From: Denitrobaculum tricleocarpae | Lineage (GTDB): Bacteria > Pseudomonadota > Alphaproteobacteria > Kiloniellales > Kiloniellaceae | Reading direction: 5' to 3' | Length of the DNA stretch: 64,000 bases | Assembly: GCF_007004665.1 (NCBI RefSeq) | Contig: NZ_ML660057.1 | Coordinates: 62,001 to 126,000 of the forward strand | Part shown: one piece after another, positions 44,103 through 51,905 of the stretch | Layout of the letters: each line of letters starts with the position of its first letter | Position numbering within the stretch: the stretch's first letter is position 1 | Notes under the pieces: generated by a model | What the model was told of the DNA's origin: nothing | Databases searched by the model: none | Seen by the model: only the letters and a program-made list of their open reading frames with translations | Translations under genes and position numbers: made by a program

Positions 44103-45731
44103 ATGGACAAAGATACGGATATCAGCAACGGCTTGAGCTTCGCGGGACTCGACACCGCAGTGCGAGGGCGTCTGCCGGCAATCTTCTCGAATCTCGAGGG
44201 CGACCTGCCCCAACTGATGGACGATTTTTATGGTTTTGTCGGCGATTGGGATGCTTTGAATCAACTCACCGACAACGGTGCACGGGTTCCATATCTGAAA
44301 TCTGCGCAGATCGAGCATTGGAAACTGTTGTTCTCAGGCCGCTTTGACGCCGAGTATTTCACCCGGGCAAAAGCAATCGGCAACGCCCACCGCAGAATCG
44401 GCCTGGGCCCCAACTGGTACATCGGCGCATACAGCTTTCTTCTCTCACGGATCAACAAGCTGTTGGTGCAGCAGTATCGGCGCAAACCTCAACAGCTCAA
44501 CGACGCACAGGAAGCTGTGACCCGCGCCATCCTCTTCGACATGGAACAGGCGGTCTCGGTCTACATCGAAGCCGGACAACAGAACCTGCAGGACGAACTC
44601 TCAAAACTTGCGGACAGCCTGGAGACGGAAATCAACGGCGCAATCGACATCGTTGCAAAACAGGGCATGGAAATGAAAGAGACGGCCAGCAAGATGCTGG
44701 CGGCCTCCGAGCGCTCCGGCTCCAGCGCGACCGCCGTCGCCTCGGCCTCGGAAGAGGCCTCGGCCAATGTCGAGACCGTGGCCGCCGCGACAGAAGAATT
44801 CACCGCGACGGTGAAGGAAATCGGCCGCCAGACGGACCAATCGAAGGAAGTCACACAAAAAGCAGTTCAGGAGGCCGAGGACGCCGGCCGGATTATGAGC
44901 GAGCTTGACGGCCTCTCCCAGGAGATCGGCGATATCGTCAAGGTTATTTCCGACATCGCCGCGCAAACCAACTTACTGGCCCTCAACGCAACCATTGAGG
45001 CCGCGCGCGCGGGGGAAGCCGGAAAGGGTTTCGCTGTCGTCGCGGGTGAGGTCAAGAGCCTCGCCAACCAGACAGCAAAGGCGACCGACGAGATCAGCTC
45101 CCAGGTCACGAAGGTTCAGGAATCGACCAACCTTGCCGTCGGCGCCATCAAGTCGATCAGCGAAATCATCGAAAAGATGGATCAGGTCTCCGCGGCGATC
45201 GACCAGGCGGCCGAGCAGCAGAATGCGGCATCGGATGAAATCGCCAACAACATCCAGGAAGCGGCCGCCGGTAACCGCGAGGTCGCCGTGAATATTCAAA
45301 CCGTTGCGACCGAGGCGTCGGAGGTGCTCCAGCTTTCGAACGAAGTTCAAACAGGCACAGACAGAAGCAGCGAAGCCGTTGCGCAACTCGGTGAAGGAGT
45401 CTCGAAGATCCTCTCTCAGCTCCGCCGGCACGAAGCTTTTGACCGGCGGGAACACACCCGGGTCGCCACGCACGAGAACTCCGAAGTTTTCGCGAAGGGT
45501 CAGTGGCACCAGTGTCTGATTAATGACATTTCCGCCGGCGGTGCCGAGATCGCCGCGATTGATGGCCTCGGTGAAGGCGATGCAATCAAGCTCAAGGTGC
45601 CGGGCTTCGGCGAGGTCGACGGCCGCATCCTGCGTGTGACGCCCAAGTCCCGCGGGATCGGGTTCGACCTCGACGATCAGACCGCGCGAAGCCTCGGTCA
45701 GCATCTTTCCGGCTTACGATCCGCGGCCTGA
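44103..45731 (+). CDS. Globin-coupled chemoreceptor with C-terminal PilZ domain
   Basis: Soluble receptor of 542 residues with no membrane segment. An N-terminal protoglobin-type sensor (about 10-160) has proximal His96 in [16 protein letters not shown], so it should bind haem and sense oxygen as in HemAT. The methyl-accepting signalling domain (about 170-440) has the hairpin-tip sequence around [21 protein letters not shown] PilZ domain (about 450-540) carries the c-di-GMP motifs RxxxR (REHTR) and DxSxxG (DISAGG). This would join oxygen sensing, chemotaxis and c-di-GMP in one chain. No CheB/CheR pentapeptide ends the protein. Confidence 0.93.
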   Translation: MDKDTDISNGLSFAGLDTAVRGRLPAIFSNLEGDLPQLMDDFYGFVGDWDALNQLTDNGARVPYLKSAQIEHWKLLFSGRFDAEYFTRAKAIGNAHRRIGLGPNWYIGAYSFLLSRINKLLVQQYRRKPQQLNDAQEAVTRAILFDMEQAVSVYIEAGQQNLQDELSKLADSLETEINGAIDIVAKQGMEMKETASKMLAASERSGSSATAVASASEEASANVETVAAATEEFTATVKEIGRQTDQSKEVTQKAVQEAEDAGRIMSELDGLSQEIGDIVKVISDIAAQTNLLALNATIEAARAGEAGKGFAVVAGEVKSLANQTAKATDEISSQVTKVQESTNLAVGAIKSISEIIEKMDQVSAAIDQAAEQQNAASDEIANNIQEAAAGNREVAVNIQTVATEASEVLQLSNEVQTGTDRSSEAVAQLGEGVSKILSQLRRHEAFDRREHTRVATHENSEVFAKGQWHQCLINDISAGGAEIAAIDGLGEGDAIKLKVPGFGEVDGRILRVTPKSRGIGFDLDDQTARSLGQHLSGLRSAA

Positions 45732-45754
45732 AGTCTGTCGAGATCTCCGCGACG

Positions 45755-46936
45755 TCACCCGGGTTGACGCCCAAGGCGGCGCAGAAGGCGGAAATGCGAG
45801 CTTGTCATCTCCAGCAGGCCTGCCTCCTTATAGGGCTTGCCGAATTCAGCTGCCGTCTCGCGGATAATCTTACTGATCGCGATGTAGTGGACGTGGCTGA
45901 CGTTGGGGAAGAGATGGTGAGCCGCATGGGCATTGGCACCACCCGCGATGAAGTTTGCCAGAGGGCTGCGCGGCAACCAGTCGGTTGACGTCAGCAAGGC
46001 GTGATCGGCCCAACTGTGAGGCAAATAGCCCTCTTCATCGACCATGGGAAAAGCGGTCTCTTCGGTAAAGTGGGTCCCGATCAGCATGAAGGCGAACATC
46101 AGCGACTGCACTGCGGTCACAAAAAGATATCCGATCAGAACCTGCCACCAGGCATATTCAAGCAATGCGATAGGCAGCGCCAGCGCAAGCCCGAGGTAAG
46201 CCGCCTTGGAGACCACAAAGAGGACGTACTGATGCGGCGGATGGCGAATGTCGTGCAAGTTTGCGAGCCGCTTCTTGAAGAGATAGATCAGGTCCTGGAA
46301 GAAGATCGAATGCAAGGCGACCAGAGCATAAATCAGGGGCACATAGAGATGCTGATAGGCCTGATACCAGCGGCCGGGATGATTCGGCGACAGACGGATA
46401 AAGGGGTTCTCGTCGATATCGACGTCGCATCCGTTGACATTGGGAAAGTTGTGATGCGATTTCACATGACGCATCCGCCAGAGATAGGCGTTGGAGCCCA
46501 AAAGGCTAAAGACGATCATATGGACGAACCGATCGAATTTCTTGTTGCCGCTCAACGCGTCGTGCGCCGCATCGTGCGCAATGTTCGCCACCAGCAGAAG
46601 CACAAAGAGCCCGCAGGCCATTGCTGAAAAGAAGGTTCCGGCGCCGCCCAGGCGGCCGGACAGCGTCAGGGCATAGAGGGCCGCGGCCAAACCGCCATAG
46701 AATATGCCCTTGAAAAGAATTTTTGCACCGCCCGTACGCGACCGGCCGGTTGCCTGGAAGTAATCGGCGACACGGCTGCGCAGCGTCGCCAGGAAACGAT
46801 CGTTCGCATCGTTCGTGAATTTAATGCGCTGACTCCGCGCCGCCTGCACCGCCTGGCCGCGGCGGATCGCCGGTTCGGGGACAGCACGAGGTTCGACACT
46901 CTCGCCCTTTCCATCCGCCAAAGACTGCAATGACAT
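45755..46936 (-). CDS. Membrane fatty acid desaturase
   Basis: Membrane di-iron desaturase of 393 residues. The three His boxes are NIAHDAAHDALSG, HVKSHHNFPN and NAHAAHHLFPNVSHVH, with hydrophobic helix pairs between them. An N-terminal polar stretch of about 40 residues precedes the first helix. It introduces a double bond into acyl chains, using acyl-lipid or acyl-CoA substrates. A 20-bp palindromic operator lies 18 bases before the ATG (46936), and the TetR gene just upstream carries the same site. Confidence 0.93.
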   Translation of the reverse strand: MSLQSLADGKGESVEPRAVPEPAIRRGQAVQAARSQRIKFTNDANDRFLATLRSRVADYFQATGRSRTGGAKILFKGIFYGGLAAALYALTLSGRLGGAGTFFSAMACGLFVLLLVANIAHDAAHDALSGNKKFDRFVHMIVFSLLGSNAYLWRMRHVKSHHNFPNVNGCDVDIDENPFIRLSPNHPGRWYQAYQHLYVPLIYALVALHSIFFQDLIYLFKKRLANLHDIRHPPHQYVLFVVSKAAYLGLALALPIALLEYAWWQVLIGYLFVTAVQSLMFAFMLIGTHFTEETAFPMVDEEGYLPHSWADHALLTSTDWLPRSPLANFIAGGANAHAAHHLFPNVSHVHYIAISKIIRETAAEFGKPYKEAGLLEMTSSHFRLLRRLGRQPG

Positions 46937-46953
46937 TTCAATCCTCCTGACTT

Positions 46954-46973
46954 AAGTAAACATTCACTTACTT
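46954..46973. promoter_or_regulatory. TetR operator at the desaturase promoter
   Basis: AAGTAAACATTCACTTACTT, with AAGTAA and TTACTT arms and an 8-base centre. It matches 19 of 20 bases of the site at 47628-47647. It lies just upstream of the desaturase start, where binding would block transcription. Confidence 0.8.
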
Positions 46974-47035
46974 TTCTGGCAAAAAAAATTGTCAGGATAC
47001 GAAGTCGAACCTGCCAATCATTGCCGTCTCGGTAC

Positions 47036-47608
47036 TTATGCCTGCGCAACTCTCAGGCATATGGCGGTCAGATCATCTTTCATCTCGGACAGCCCCTTCT
47101 CGATCCTGCCGTATATGCGGGCCGTCGCCACCTGCAGCACCACCCCCAAAAGACTGGCTGTCAGAACTTCCGGATCCGCCTTGGGGATATCCCCGTTCTC
47201 CATGCCGTCGATCACGCAGTCACGGACCGCATCCACAGGTGTCTTGATCGTGTCCGGCAGCTTGCCGGACTCATTGTGCTGCACCAGCAGCAGATAGCTG
47301 AAAAGCTCGGGATCCTGATCAAACAGCCGGCAAAAGGCCTCCACCATCGCTGCCACCTGCTCAGAAAATCCGGACTTGCCGATCCGCACGCGGGTCAGTT
47401 CGGTCGCGAAGGAAATGTAGTTGGTGGAAAAGAGGTCCCAGGCCAGCTGGTCTTTACCCGGGAAATGCCTGTAGAGCGCGCCTTCCGTAATCCCCACGGC
47501 CGACGTGATGTCACGGATCGAGGTCTCGGCGAAACCCTTCTGCACGAAAAGAGTGAGAGCCGCCCGGCTAATCCGCTCTTTGGTCTCTCTCCCGTCCCGC
47601 AAGGCCAC
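47036..47608 (-). CDS. TetR family regulator of the desaturase
   Basis: Regulator of about 190 residues. The HTH is ISRAALTLFVQKGFAETSIR followed by DITSAVGITEGALYRHFPGKD, a classic TetR N-terminus; the ligand domain is unassigned. GTG 47608 with GGAG upstream is preferred because an earlier GTG (47641) lies inside the operator. Operators before this gene and before the desaturase are nearly identical, so autoregulation and control of the desaturase are expected, perhaps in response to acyl-CoA as for DesT (inference). Confidence 0.9.
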   Translation of the reverse strand: MALRDGRETKERISRAALTLFVQKGFAETSIRDITSAVGITEGALYRHFPGKDQLAWDLFSTNYISFATELTRVRIGKSGFSEQVAAMVEAFCRLFDQDPELFSYLLLVQHNESGKLPDTIKTPVDAVRDCVIDGMENGDIPKADPEVLTASLLGVVLQVATARIYGRIEKGLSEMKDDLTAICLRVAQA

Positions 47609-47627
47609 TGCCCGAAACTCCGAATGC

Positions 47628-47647
47628 AAGTAAACAATCACTTACTT
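47628..47647. promoter_or_regulatory. TetR operator at its own promoter
   Basis: AAGTAAACAATCACTTACTT, an inverted repeat with AAGTAA/TTACTT arms, 20 bases upstream of the chosen TetR start. It is the twin of the desaturase operator. Confidence 0.8.
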
Positions 47648-47761
47648 TGGGAAAATTTCAGGCTCTGTCAAGGCTCTTGGGTAAAATTCGGCTCGATGAC
47701 AGCTGTGGAAACGGCTTGTCAGACCTGTAAACCGGCGCGCCTTCGCCGCCTTGCAGCGGTT

Positions 47762-48679
47762 TTAAAGAAGTTTCGCCCCGCTGGTCGGAAGCAGGACACT
47801 GTAGAGGCTGGCGGAGGCGGTGATGAAGAGCCGATTGCGCTTAAGCCCGCCAAAACAGAGGTTGGATACCCGCTCCGGCACCAGGATTTTTCCGATCAGA
47901 CTGCCGTCCGGATCATAACAGTGCACGCCGTCACCGGCGCTGGTCCAGATCCGGCCTTTGGTATCCAGCCGGAAGCCGTCGAAGAAACCATTGCTGCAGA
48001 GGGCGAACACCCGCCCGCCTGCCAGTCTGCCGTCCTCGGAAACATCGAAGACCCGAATATGATGCTCTCCGCTGGCGTAGCGGGTTCCGCCTGAATCGGC
48101 AATGTAGAGCTGGCGCTCGTCCAGGGAAAAGGCGAGGCCGTTCGGGCAGGTAAGGTCGTCGGCCACACGGACCACCTCTCCGCTTTGCGCATCGATCCGA
48201 TAGACATGTTCGCCGTCCTGCTCGGCATCCGCCTGAAAGCCCTCGTAATCGGATTCAATCCCATAGGCCGGGTCCGTGAACCAGATCGAGCCGTCCGACT
48301 TCTCCACCACATCGTTCGGGCTGTTGAGCCGCTTGCCGTCATAACGATCGGCGAGAACCGAACAGGAGCCGTCGTGCTCCCAACGCACCACCCGCCGGGT
48401 CCCATGCTCGCAGGCAACAATCCGCCCCTGCCGGTCCAGGGTCGCGCCGTTGGTGTAGGTTCCGGCGTTGCCGTGAAAGACCCCGACCGCTCCGGTGAGC
48501 TCATCCCAGCGCAAACGCCGGTCATTGGGAATATCGCTCCAGATCACCGAGCGATACGCCGGCACATAGACCGGCCCCTCGGTCCAGCGCCCTTCCGACC
48601 AGAGACAATCCAGCTTTTCGGTCAGCTTGACGCTGCGCCGGAAACGCTCGTCGAGGATTTCGTAGATGCTTTCGCTCAT
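47762..48679 (-). CDS. SMP-30/gluconolactonase family protein
   Basis: Cytosolic six-bladed beta-propeller lactonase of 305 residues. Family blocks: CLWSEGRWTEGPVYVPAYRS (metal-binding Glu), NGATLDRQGRIVACEHGTRR, NSPNDVVEKSDGSIWFTDPAYG (metal-binding Asn), and CPNGLAFSLDERQLYIADS (Asn/Asp). Members hydrolyse sugar lactones such as gluconolactone with a divalent metal; the substrate is not defined. It is divergent from an HxlR regulator, with two matched operators between. Confidence 0.93.
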   Translation of the reverse strand: MSESIYEILDERFRRSVKLTEKLDCLWSEGRWTEGPVYVPAYRSVIWSDIPNDRRLRWDELTGAVGVFHGNAGTYTNGATLDRQGRIVACEHGTRRVVRWEHDGSCSVLADRYDGKRLNSPNDVVEKSDGSIWFTDPAYGIESDYEGFQADAEQDGEHVYRIDAQSGEVVRVADDLTCPNGLAFSLDERQLYIADSGGTRYASGEHHIRVFDVSEDGRLAGGRVFALCSNGFFDGFRLDTKGRIWTSAGDGVHCYDPDGSLIGKILVPERVSNLCFGGLKRNRLFITASASLYSVLLPTSGAKLL

Positions 48680-48711
48680 GGCTCTCTCCGGTATGCGGGG
48701 CGGATCATATT

Positions 48712-48728
48712 GCTATCTTTTTCATAGC
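48712..48728. promoter_or_regulatory. HxlR-type operator 1
   Basis: GCTAT-N7-ATAGC with a T-rich centre, 33 bases upstream of the SMP-30 start. Same sequence pattern as the site at 48759-48775. Confidence 0.7.
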
Positions 48729-48758
48729 AAACTCGCTATGCTCTGCCAAGCAAAAACT

Positions 48759-48775
48759 GCTATGTTTTTAATAGC
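48759..48775. promoter_or_regulatory. HxlR-type operator 2
   Basis: GCTAT-N7-ATAGC, 47 bases from operator 1 and 15 bases upstream of the hxlR-type gene start, so it should control that gene itself. Confidence 0.7.
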
Positions 48776-48790
48776 GATGGAATTGGCGTC

Positions 48791-49132
48791 ATGACCAAGA
48801 TCCCACTGCCCGGCTCACCCGTCCGCGGCTCAAAAAGCGGCGCGCCCGTCATGGCGCTGCTCGACCTGCTCGGCCGCCGCTGGGCCATGGGCGTGCTCTG
48901 GACCCTCTGTGAAGGCGGGCCGGCCACCTTCCGGGTCCTCCAGGAACGCTGCGAGAGCATCTCGCCCGCGGTCCTCAATTCCCGCCTCAAGGAATTGCGC
49001 GAAGCCAAACTGGTGGAGCGGACGGCGGAAGGTTACGCCGCGACGAAACTCGGCCACGAGCTGTTCGGACACCTCGAGCCTCTGGGCGCCTGGGCGAAAG
49101 TTTGGGGCAAAGCCCTGGATAGCAACATCTAG
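48791..49132 (+). CDS. HxlR family transcriptional regulator
   Basis: Small winged-helix regulator of 113 residues. Blocks typical of HxlR: LLGRRWAMGVLWTLCEGGPA, FRVLQERCESISPAVLNSRL, LREAKLVERTAEG and the end LEPLGAWAKVWG. Most members respond to electrophiles or redox state through cysteines; here two are visible (Cys in TLCEG and in ERCES). It is divergent from the SMP-30 gene and probably represses both promoters through the twin boxes. Confidence 0.92.
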   Translation: MTKIPLPGSPVRGSKSGAPVMALLDLLGRRWAMGVLWTLCEGGPATFRVLQERCESISPAVLNSRLKELREAKLVERTAEGYAATKLGHELFGHLEPLGAWAKVWGKALDSNI

Positions 49133-49162
49133 CCCGCAGTCGCTATTCAATCAGATACCGGC

Positions 49163-49651
49163 TTATTCAAACATCTCAAAGGCTGGCGCATAGACGATCG
49201 GGCCGCTGCAACCACCCAGCCCGCCTTCGGCCAGTTCCAGGACCATCGTCGCTTCTTTCGGATAACCGGTCTCAAACCTCTCAGCGGCCTCGACGCTAAA
49301 TCCGAAGCGACGGTAATAATCCGGATAGCCGAGTAAAAACAGCGCTTTCCAATCCGCCTTAGCCAGGCGAGCCAGTCCCTCACGGATCAACGCCGACCCG
49401 ATCCCTCTCTTCTGCCGTTCCGGCAGCACCCCAATCGGAGCGAGAGCCAGACAGCCCTCAGGTGACCGCAGTCTCGAAAAGAGGACGTGCCCCACGATCT
49501 TACCCCCCTCTTCCGCCACCAGGGACAAGACAGTATCCCCGGCCGCGTCGAGGGCTTCGACCAACTCGGCTTCCATCGATTGCTCGAATGCCGCGGTTTC
49601 CACTTTGCGAATGGCCGCCTCGTCGCCGGACCTCGCTTCGCGAATAATCAT
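49163..49651 (-). CDS. GNAT N-acetyltransferase (YhbS-like)
   Basis: Acetyltransferase of about 162 residues. It starts IIREARSGDEAAIRKVETAA and has the acetyl-CoA loop LPERQKRGIGSALIREGL, then LGYPDYYRRFGFSVEAAERF. These match the YhbS-like group of predicted acetyltransferases. ATG 49651 is favoured because GAGGAG lies three bases upstream; an ATG at 49681 directly follows the LysR stop. It is in the same orientation as the LysR gene and probably in its transcript. Confidence 0.85.
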   Translation of the reverse strand: MIIREARSGDEAAIRKVETAAFEQSMEAELVEALDAAGDTVLSLVAEEGGKIVGHVLFSRLRSPEGCLALAPIGVLPERQKRGIGSALIREGLARLAKADWKALFLLGYPDYYRRFGFSVEAAERFETGYPKEATMVLELAEGGLGGCSGPIVYAPAFEMFE

Positions 49652-49681
49652 GGTCTCCTCATCAAAGCCGAGAGTCTTCAT

Positions 49682-50602
49682 CTAATTCTTGGAACACAAC
49701 AATCCCAGAAAGTCCTGCAGGATGACGGACTGCCGCCGGTCACTGCGGGAGATGGCGCAGATCGGACTGGTGTAGCCGAAGACCTCGGGCAGCACTTCGT
49801 AGATCGTCCCGCGCATGGCGTCCACACAATGCACCGGGAAAAAGCCCAGATAGACCCCGGCCTGCACGAAGGCCAGGACCGCCTCGGTCTGGTAGACCGT
49901 GCAGCCGACCGGAAAGCGCTCCTTGATGCCGCGCAGCGCATCGCTCTCGTAGTAACCCCGGAATACCAGTTTGTGCTCGTAGACCTCTTCGGCGGTCAGC
50001 TCGGTCCCGGCGGCGATCTCCAATGCCAGGGGATGTTCCCCGCCGCAGAAGAGACCGATCGGCTCATGATAGAGGTAGTTATAGCGCAGCCCCGGCAAGC
50101 GGTGATAGTCGGGCACGATCCCGACGTGCAGGGTCCCGTCGATCACGCCCCGCTCGATCTCATTGGGCGTGCCGGTCATGAGGCTGATCGTGACCCCAGG
50201 TTCCTTTTCCCGGTAATGCTTGATGGCGGACATCAGCGGGTTGTTATCGTCGGACACCGTGTAATCGATCATGCCGATTTCGATCTTGCCGACCATCCGG
50301 TCGTTGACGCTGGAGACGTTTGCACCGAAGTCGTCGACCGCCGTCAGCAGGCGATCGATATAGGTCAGAACCTGCTGGCCCTGCTGGGTCAGGCTGAAGC
50401 CGCTGCGCCCGCGATGGCAGAGGCGGACGCCCAGGCGCGTCTCCAGATCCGAGAGCTGGATCGAGATGGTCGAACGGCTTACCCCCAGCTCCGCCTGAGC
50501 GGCCGACAAACCGCCGCATTCGATCACGGTTTTGAAGACGCGCATCAGCCGCAAATCCACGTCGCTCGTCTGGCCTGAAAACGCCTTCTTCCGTCTTGCC
50601 AT
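49682..50602 (-). CDS. LysR family transcriptional regulator of ureohydrolase and transporter genes
   Basis: LysR regulator of 306 residues. N-terminal HTH: LRLMRVFKTVIECGGLSAAQ then AELGVSRSTISIQLSDLETR. The effector domain follows (EPGVTISLMTGTPNEIERGV). It is divergent from the ureohydrolase gene. A palindrome TTTGAT-N4-ATCAAA with T-N11-A spacing lies 37 bases upstream of its ATG, and an almost identical copy precedes the ABC binding-protein gene, so both are expected targets. The effector is probably the transported amidino compound (inference). Confidence 0.9.
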   Translation of the reverse strand: MARRKKAFSGQTSDVDLRLMRVFKTVIECGGLSAAQAELGVSRSTISIQLSDLETRLGVRLCHRGRSGFSLTQQGQQVLTYIDRLLTAVDDFGANVSSVNDRMVGKIEIGMIDYTVSDDNNPLMSAIKHYREKEPGVTISLMTGTPNEIERGVIDGTLHVGIVPDYHRLPGLRYNYLYHEPIGLFCGGEHPLALEIAAGTELTAEEVYEHKLVFRGYYESDALRGIKERFPVGCTVYQTEAVLAFVQAGVYLGFFPVHCVDAMRGTIYEVLPEVFGYTSPICAISRSDRRQSVILQDFLGLLCSKN

Positions 50603-50638
50603 AACCCGTCTATCGTCCCGCCGTGACTGATAAATTCT

Positions 50639-50664
50639 GTTTGATCTTTATCAAACAAAAATTT
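50639..50664. promoter_or_regulatory. LysR box, copy 1
   Basis: 26-base site reading GTTTGATCTTTATCAAAC followed by AAAAATTT. Its core is a perfect inverted repeat TTTGAT-N4-ATCAAA. It matches the reverse complement of 56082-56107 at 25 of 26 bases. It lies in the LysR/ureohydrolase divergent promoter. Confidence 0.85.
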
Positions 50665-50710
50665 CGTATTGGCAAATTTAACCGGGTCACACGGCACCCT
50701 AGAGTGCGAT

Positions 50711-50747
50711 CGCCCTTGACGTCTTCTGTCAAGGGCGTGAATCGCCC
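50711..50747 (+). promoter_or_regulatory. Ureohydrolase leader hairpin with competing arm
   Basis: CGCCCTTGAC (50711-50720) pairs perfectly with GTCAAGGGCG (50728-50737). A second CGCCC at 50743-50747 can pair with the same GGGCG instead, so two exclusive structures are possible in the leader. No T run and no recognised riboswitch. Confidence 0.45.
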
Positions 50748-50816
50748 TCTAACCACGGAAGACCGCAGTGCGAGCGCTCGTATCAACTCTTCATCAAATG
50801 CAGCAGGAAAACCGCC

Positions 50817-51872
50817 GTGCCCTGGACAGCCGAAAAACTGGCCGCCTTAAGAGAAAAATTCTCGGAAGCTGACGGCGGGGATCTGCATGACCCGAAGTTC
50901 AGGAAGATCGCGGATAAGATCTTCTCCGAAGGCGGACACCGGCCGGCCCCCTACGCGGGCATTCCGACGCTCCTCGATGCCCCTTACCGTTTCCAGGACA
51001 GCGGAGAGCCGGATATTGCAGACCTTCAGGTCGCGCTCTTCGGCGCACCGATGGACCTCGGCGTCACCAACCGCAACGGCGCACGCTTCGGTCCGCGTGC
51101 CTTGCGCGCGATCGAGCGGATCGGCCCTTACAACGATGCCCTGGAATGCGCCCCCATTCATGAAATGAAGGTCGCCGACATCGGTGACGTCCCCTTCGAG
51201 AGCCGCTTCGATCTGCACCAGAGCCTGTCGGACATCGAAGACTTCGTGGAAAAAATCGCGGCTCAGAATGTCATTCCCATGGCGGTGGGCGGCGATCACT
51301 CGGTCACACACCCCATTCTCAAGGCCCTGGGCAAGGACAGGCCCCTGGGTCTGGTGCACATCGATGCGCACTGCGACACCGGCGGCTCCTATGAAGGCGA
51401 AAAATTCCACCACGGCGGCCCCTTCCGGAACGCCGTGCTGGACGGTGTTCTCGACCCGGAACGTACCATACAGATCGGTATCCGTGGCGCGGCTGGGTAC
51501 ATCTGGGAGTTCTCGGAAGCGTCCGGCATGACCGTGATCCATGGCAGAGACATCTCGGACACCTCTATCCTGGCCATCATCGAAAAGGCACGCGAAGTAA
51601 TCGGCGACGGCCCGACCTACTTTACCTTCGATATCGACAGCCTGGATCCGGCCTTCGCACCGGGGACCGGCACGCCGGAAGCCGGCGGCCTGACCGTGCG
51701 TGAAGCCCTCGCGCTGATTCGCGGGATGAAGGGTTTGAATTTCGTGGGCGGCGACGTGGTCGAAGTAGCTCCGGCCTACGACGCCACAACGAACACCGCG
51801 CAAAACGCGGCTCAGATCCTGTTTGAAATCCTGAGCCTCATGATGTTCAGTCCGTCGCTGCCGCAGAAATAG
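50817..51872 (+). CDS. Ureohydrolase (agmatinase/guanidino-acid hydrolase family)
   Basis: Mn-dependent amidinohydrolase of 351 residues. Metal-binding motifs are present in order: GGDHSVTHP, LVHIDAHCDTGG and TFDIDSLDPAFAPGTGTPE. Members split off urea from agmatine, guanidinobutyrate, guanidinopropionate or similar compounds; the family cannot be resolved to substrate by eye. GTG 50817 follows AGGAAA. The convergent four-gene ABC transporter and the shared LysR box suggest uptake and hydrolysis of one guanidino compound. Confidence 0.92.
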   Translation: MPWTAEKLAALREKFSEADGGDLHDPKFRKIADKIFSEGGHRPAPYAGIPTLLDAPYRFQDSGEPDIADLQVALFGAPMDLGVTNRNGARFGPRALRAIERIGPYNDALECAPIHEMKVADIGDVPFESRFDLHQSLSDIEDFVEKIAAQNVIPMAVGGDHSVTHPILKALGKDRPLGLVHIDAHCDTGGSYEGEKFHHGGPFRNAVLDGVLDPERTIQIGIRGAAGYIWEFSEASGMTVIHGRDISDTSILAIIEKAREVIGDGPTYFTFDIDSLDPAFAPGTGTPEAGGLTVREALALIRGMKGLNFVGGDVVEVAPAYDATTNTAQNAAQILFEILSLMMFSPSLPQK

Positions 51873-51890
51873 AGACCCGAAGAAATAGAG
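51865..51890. repeat. Direct repeat AGAAATAGAG over a stop codon
   Basis: Copies at 51865-51874 and 51881-51890 (16-base period). The first contains the TAG stop of the ureohydrolase gene (51870-51872). Confidence 0.7.
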
Positions 51891-51905
51891 GTTCCGGCCG
51901 CCCGC

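Noticed and set aside
50665-50816. Guanidine riboswitch in the ureohydrolase leader
   Set aside because: I looked for mini-ykkC style paired hairpins with ACGR loops and for other guanidine classes and did not find them; only a generic two-state hairpin is present.
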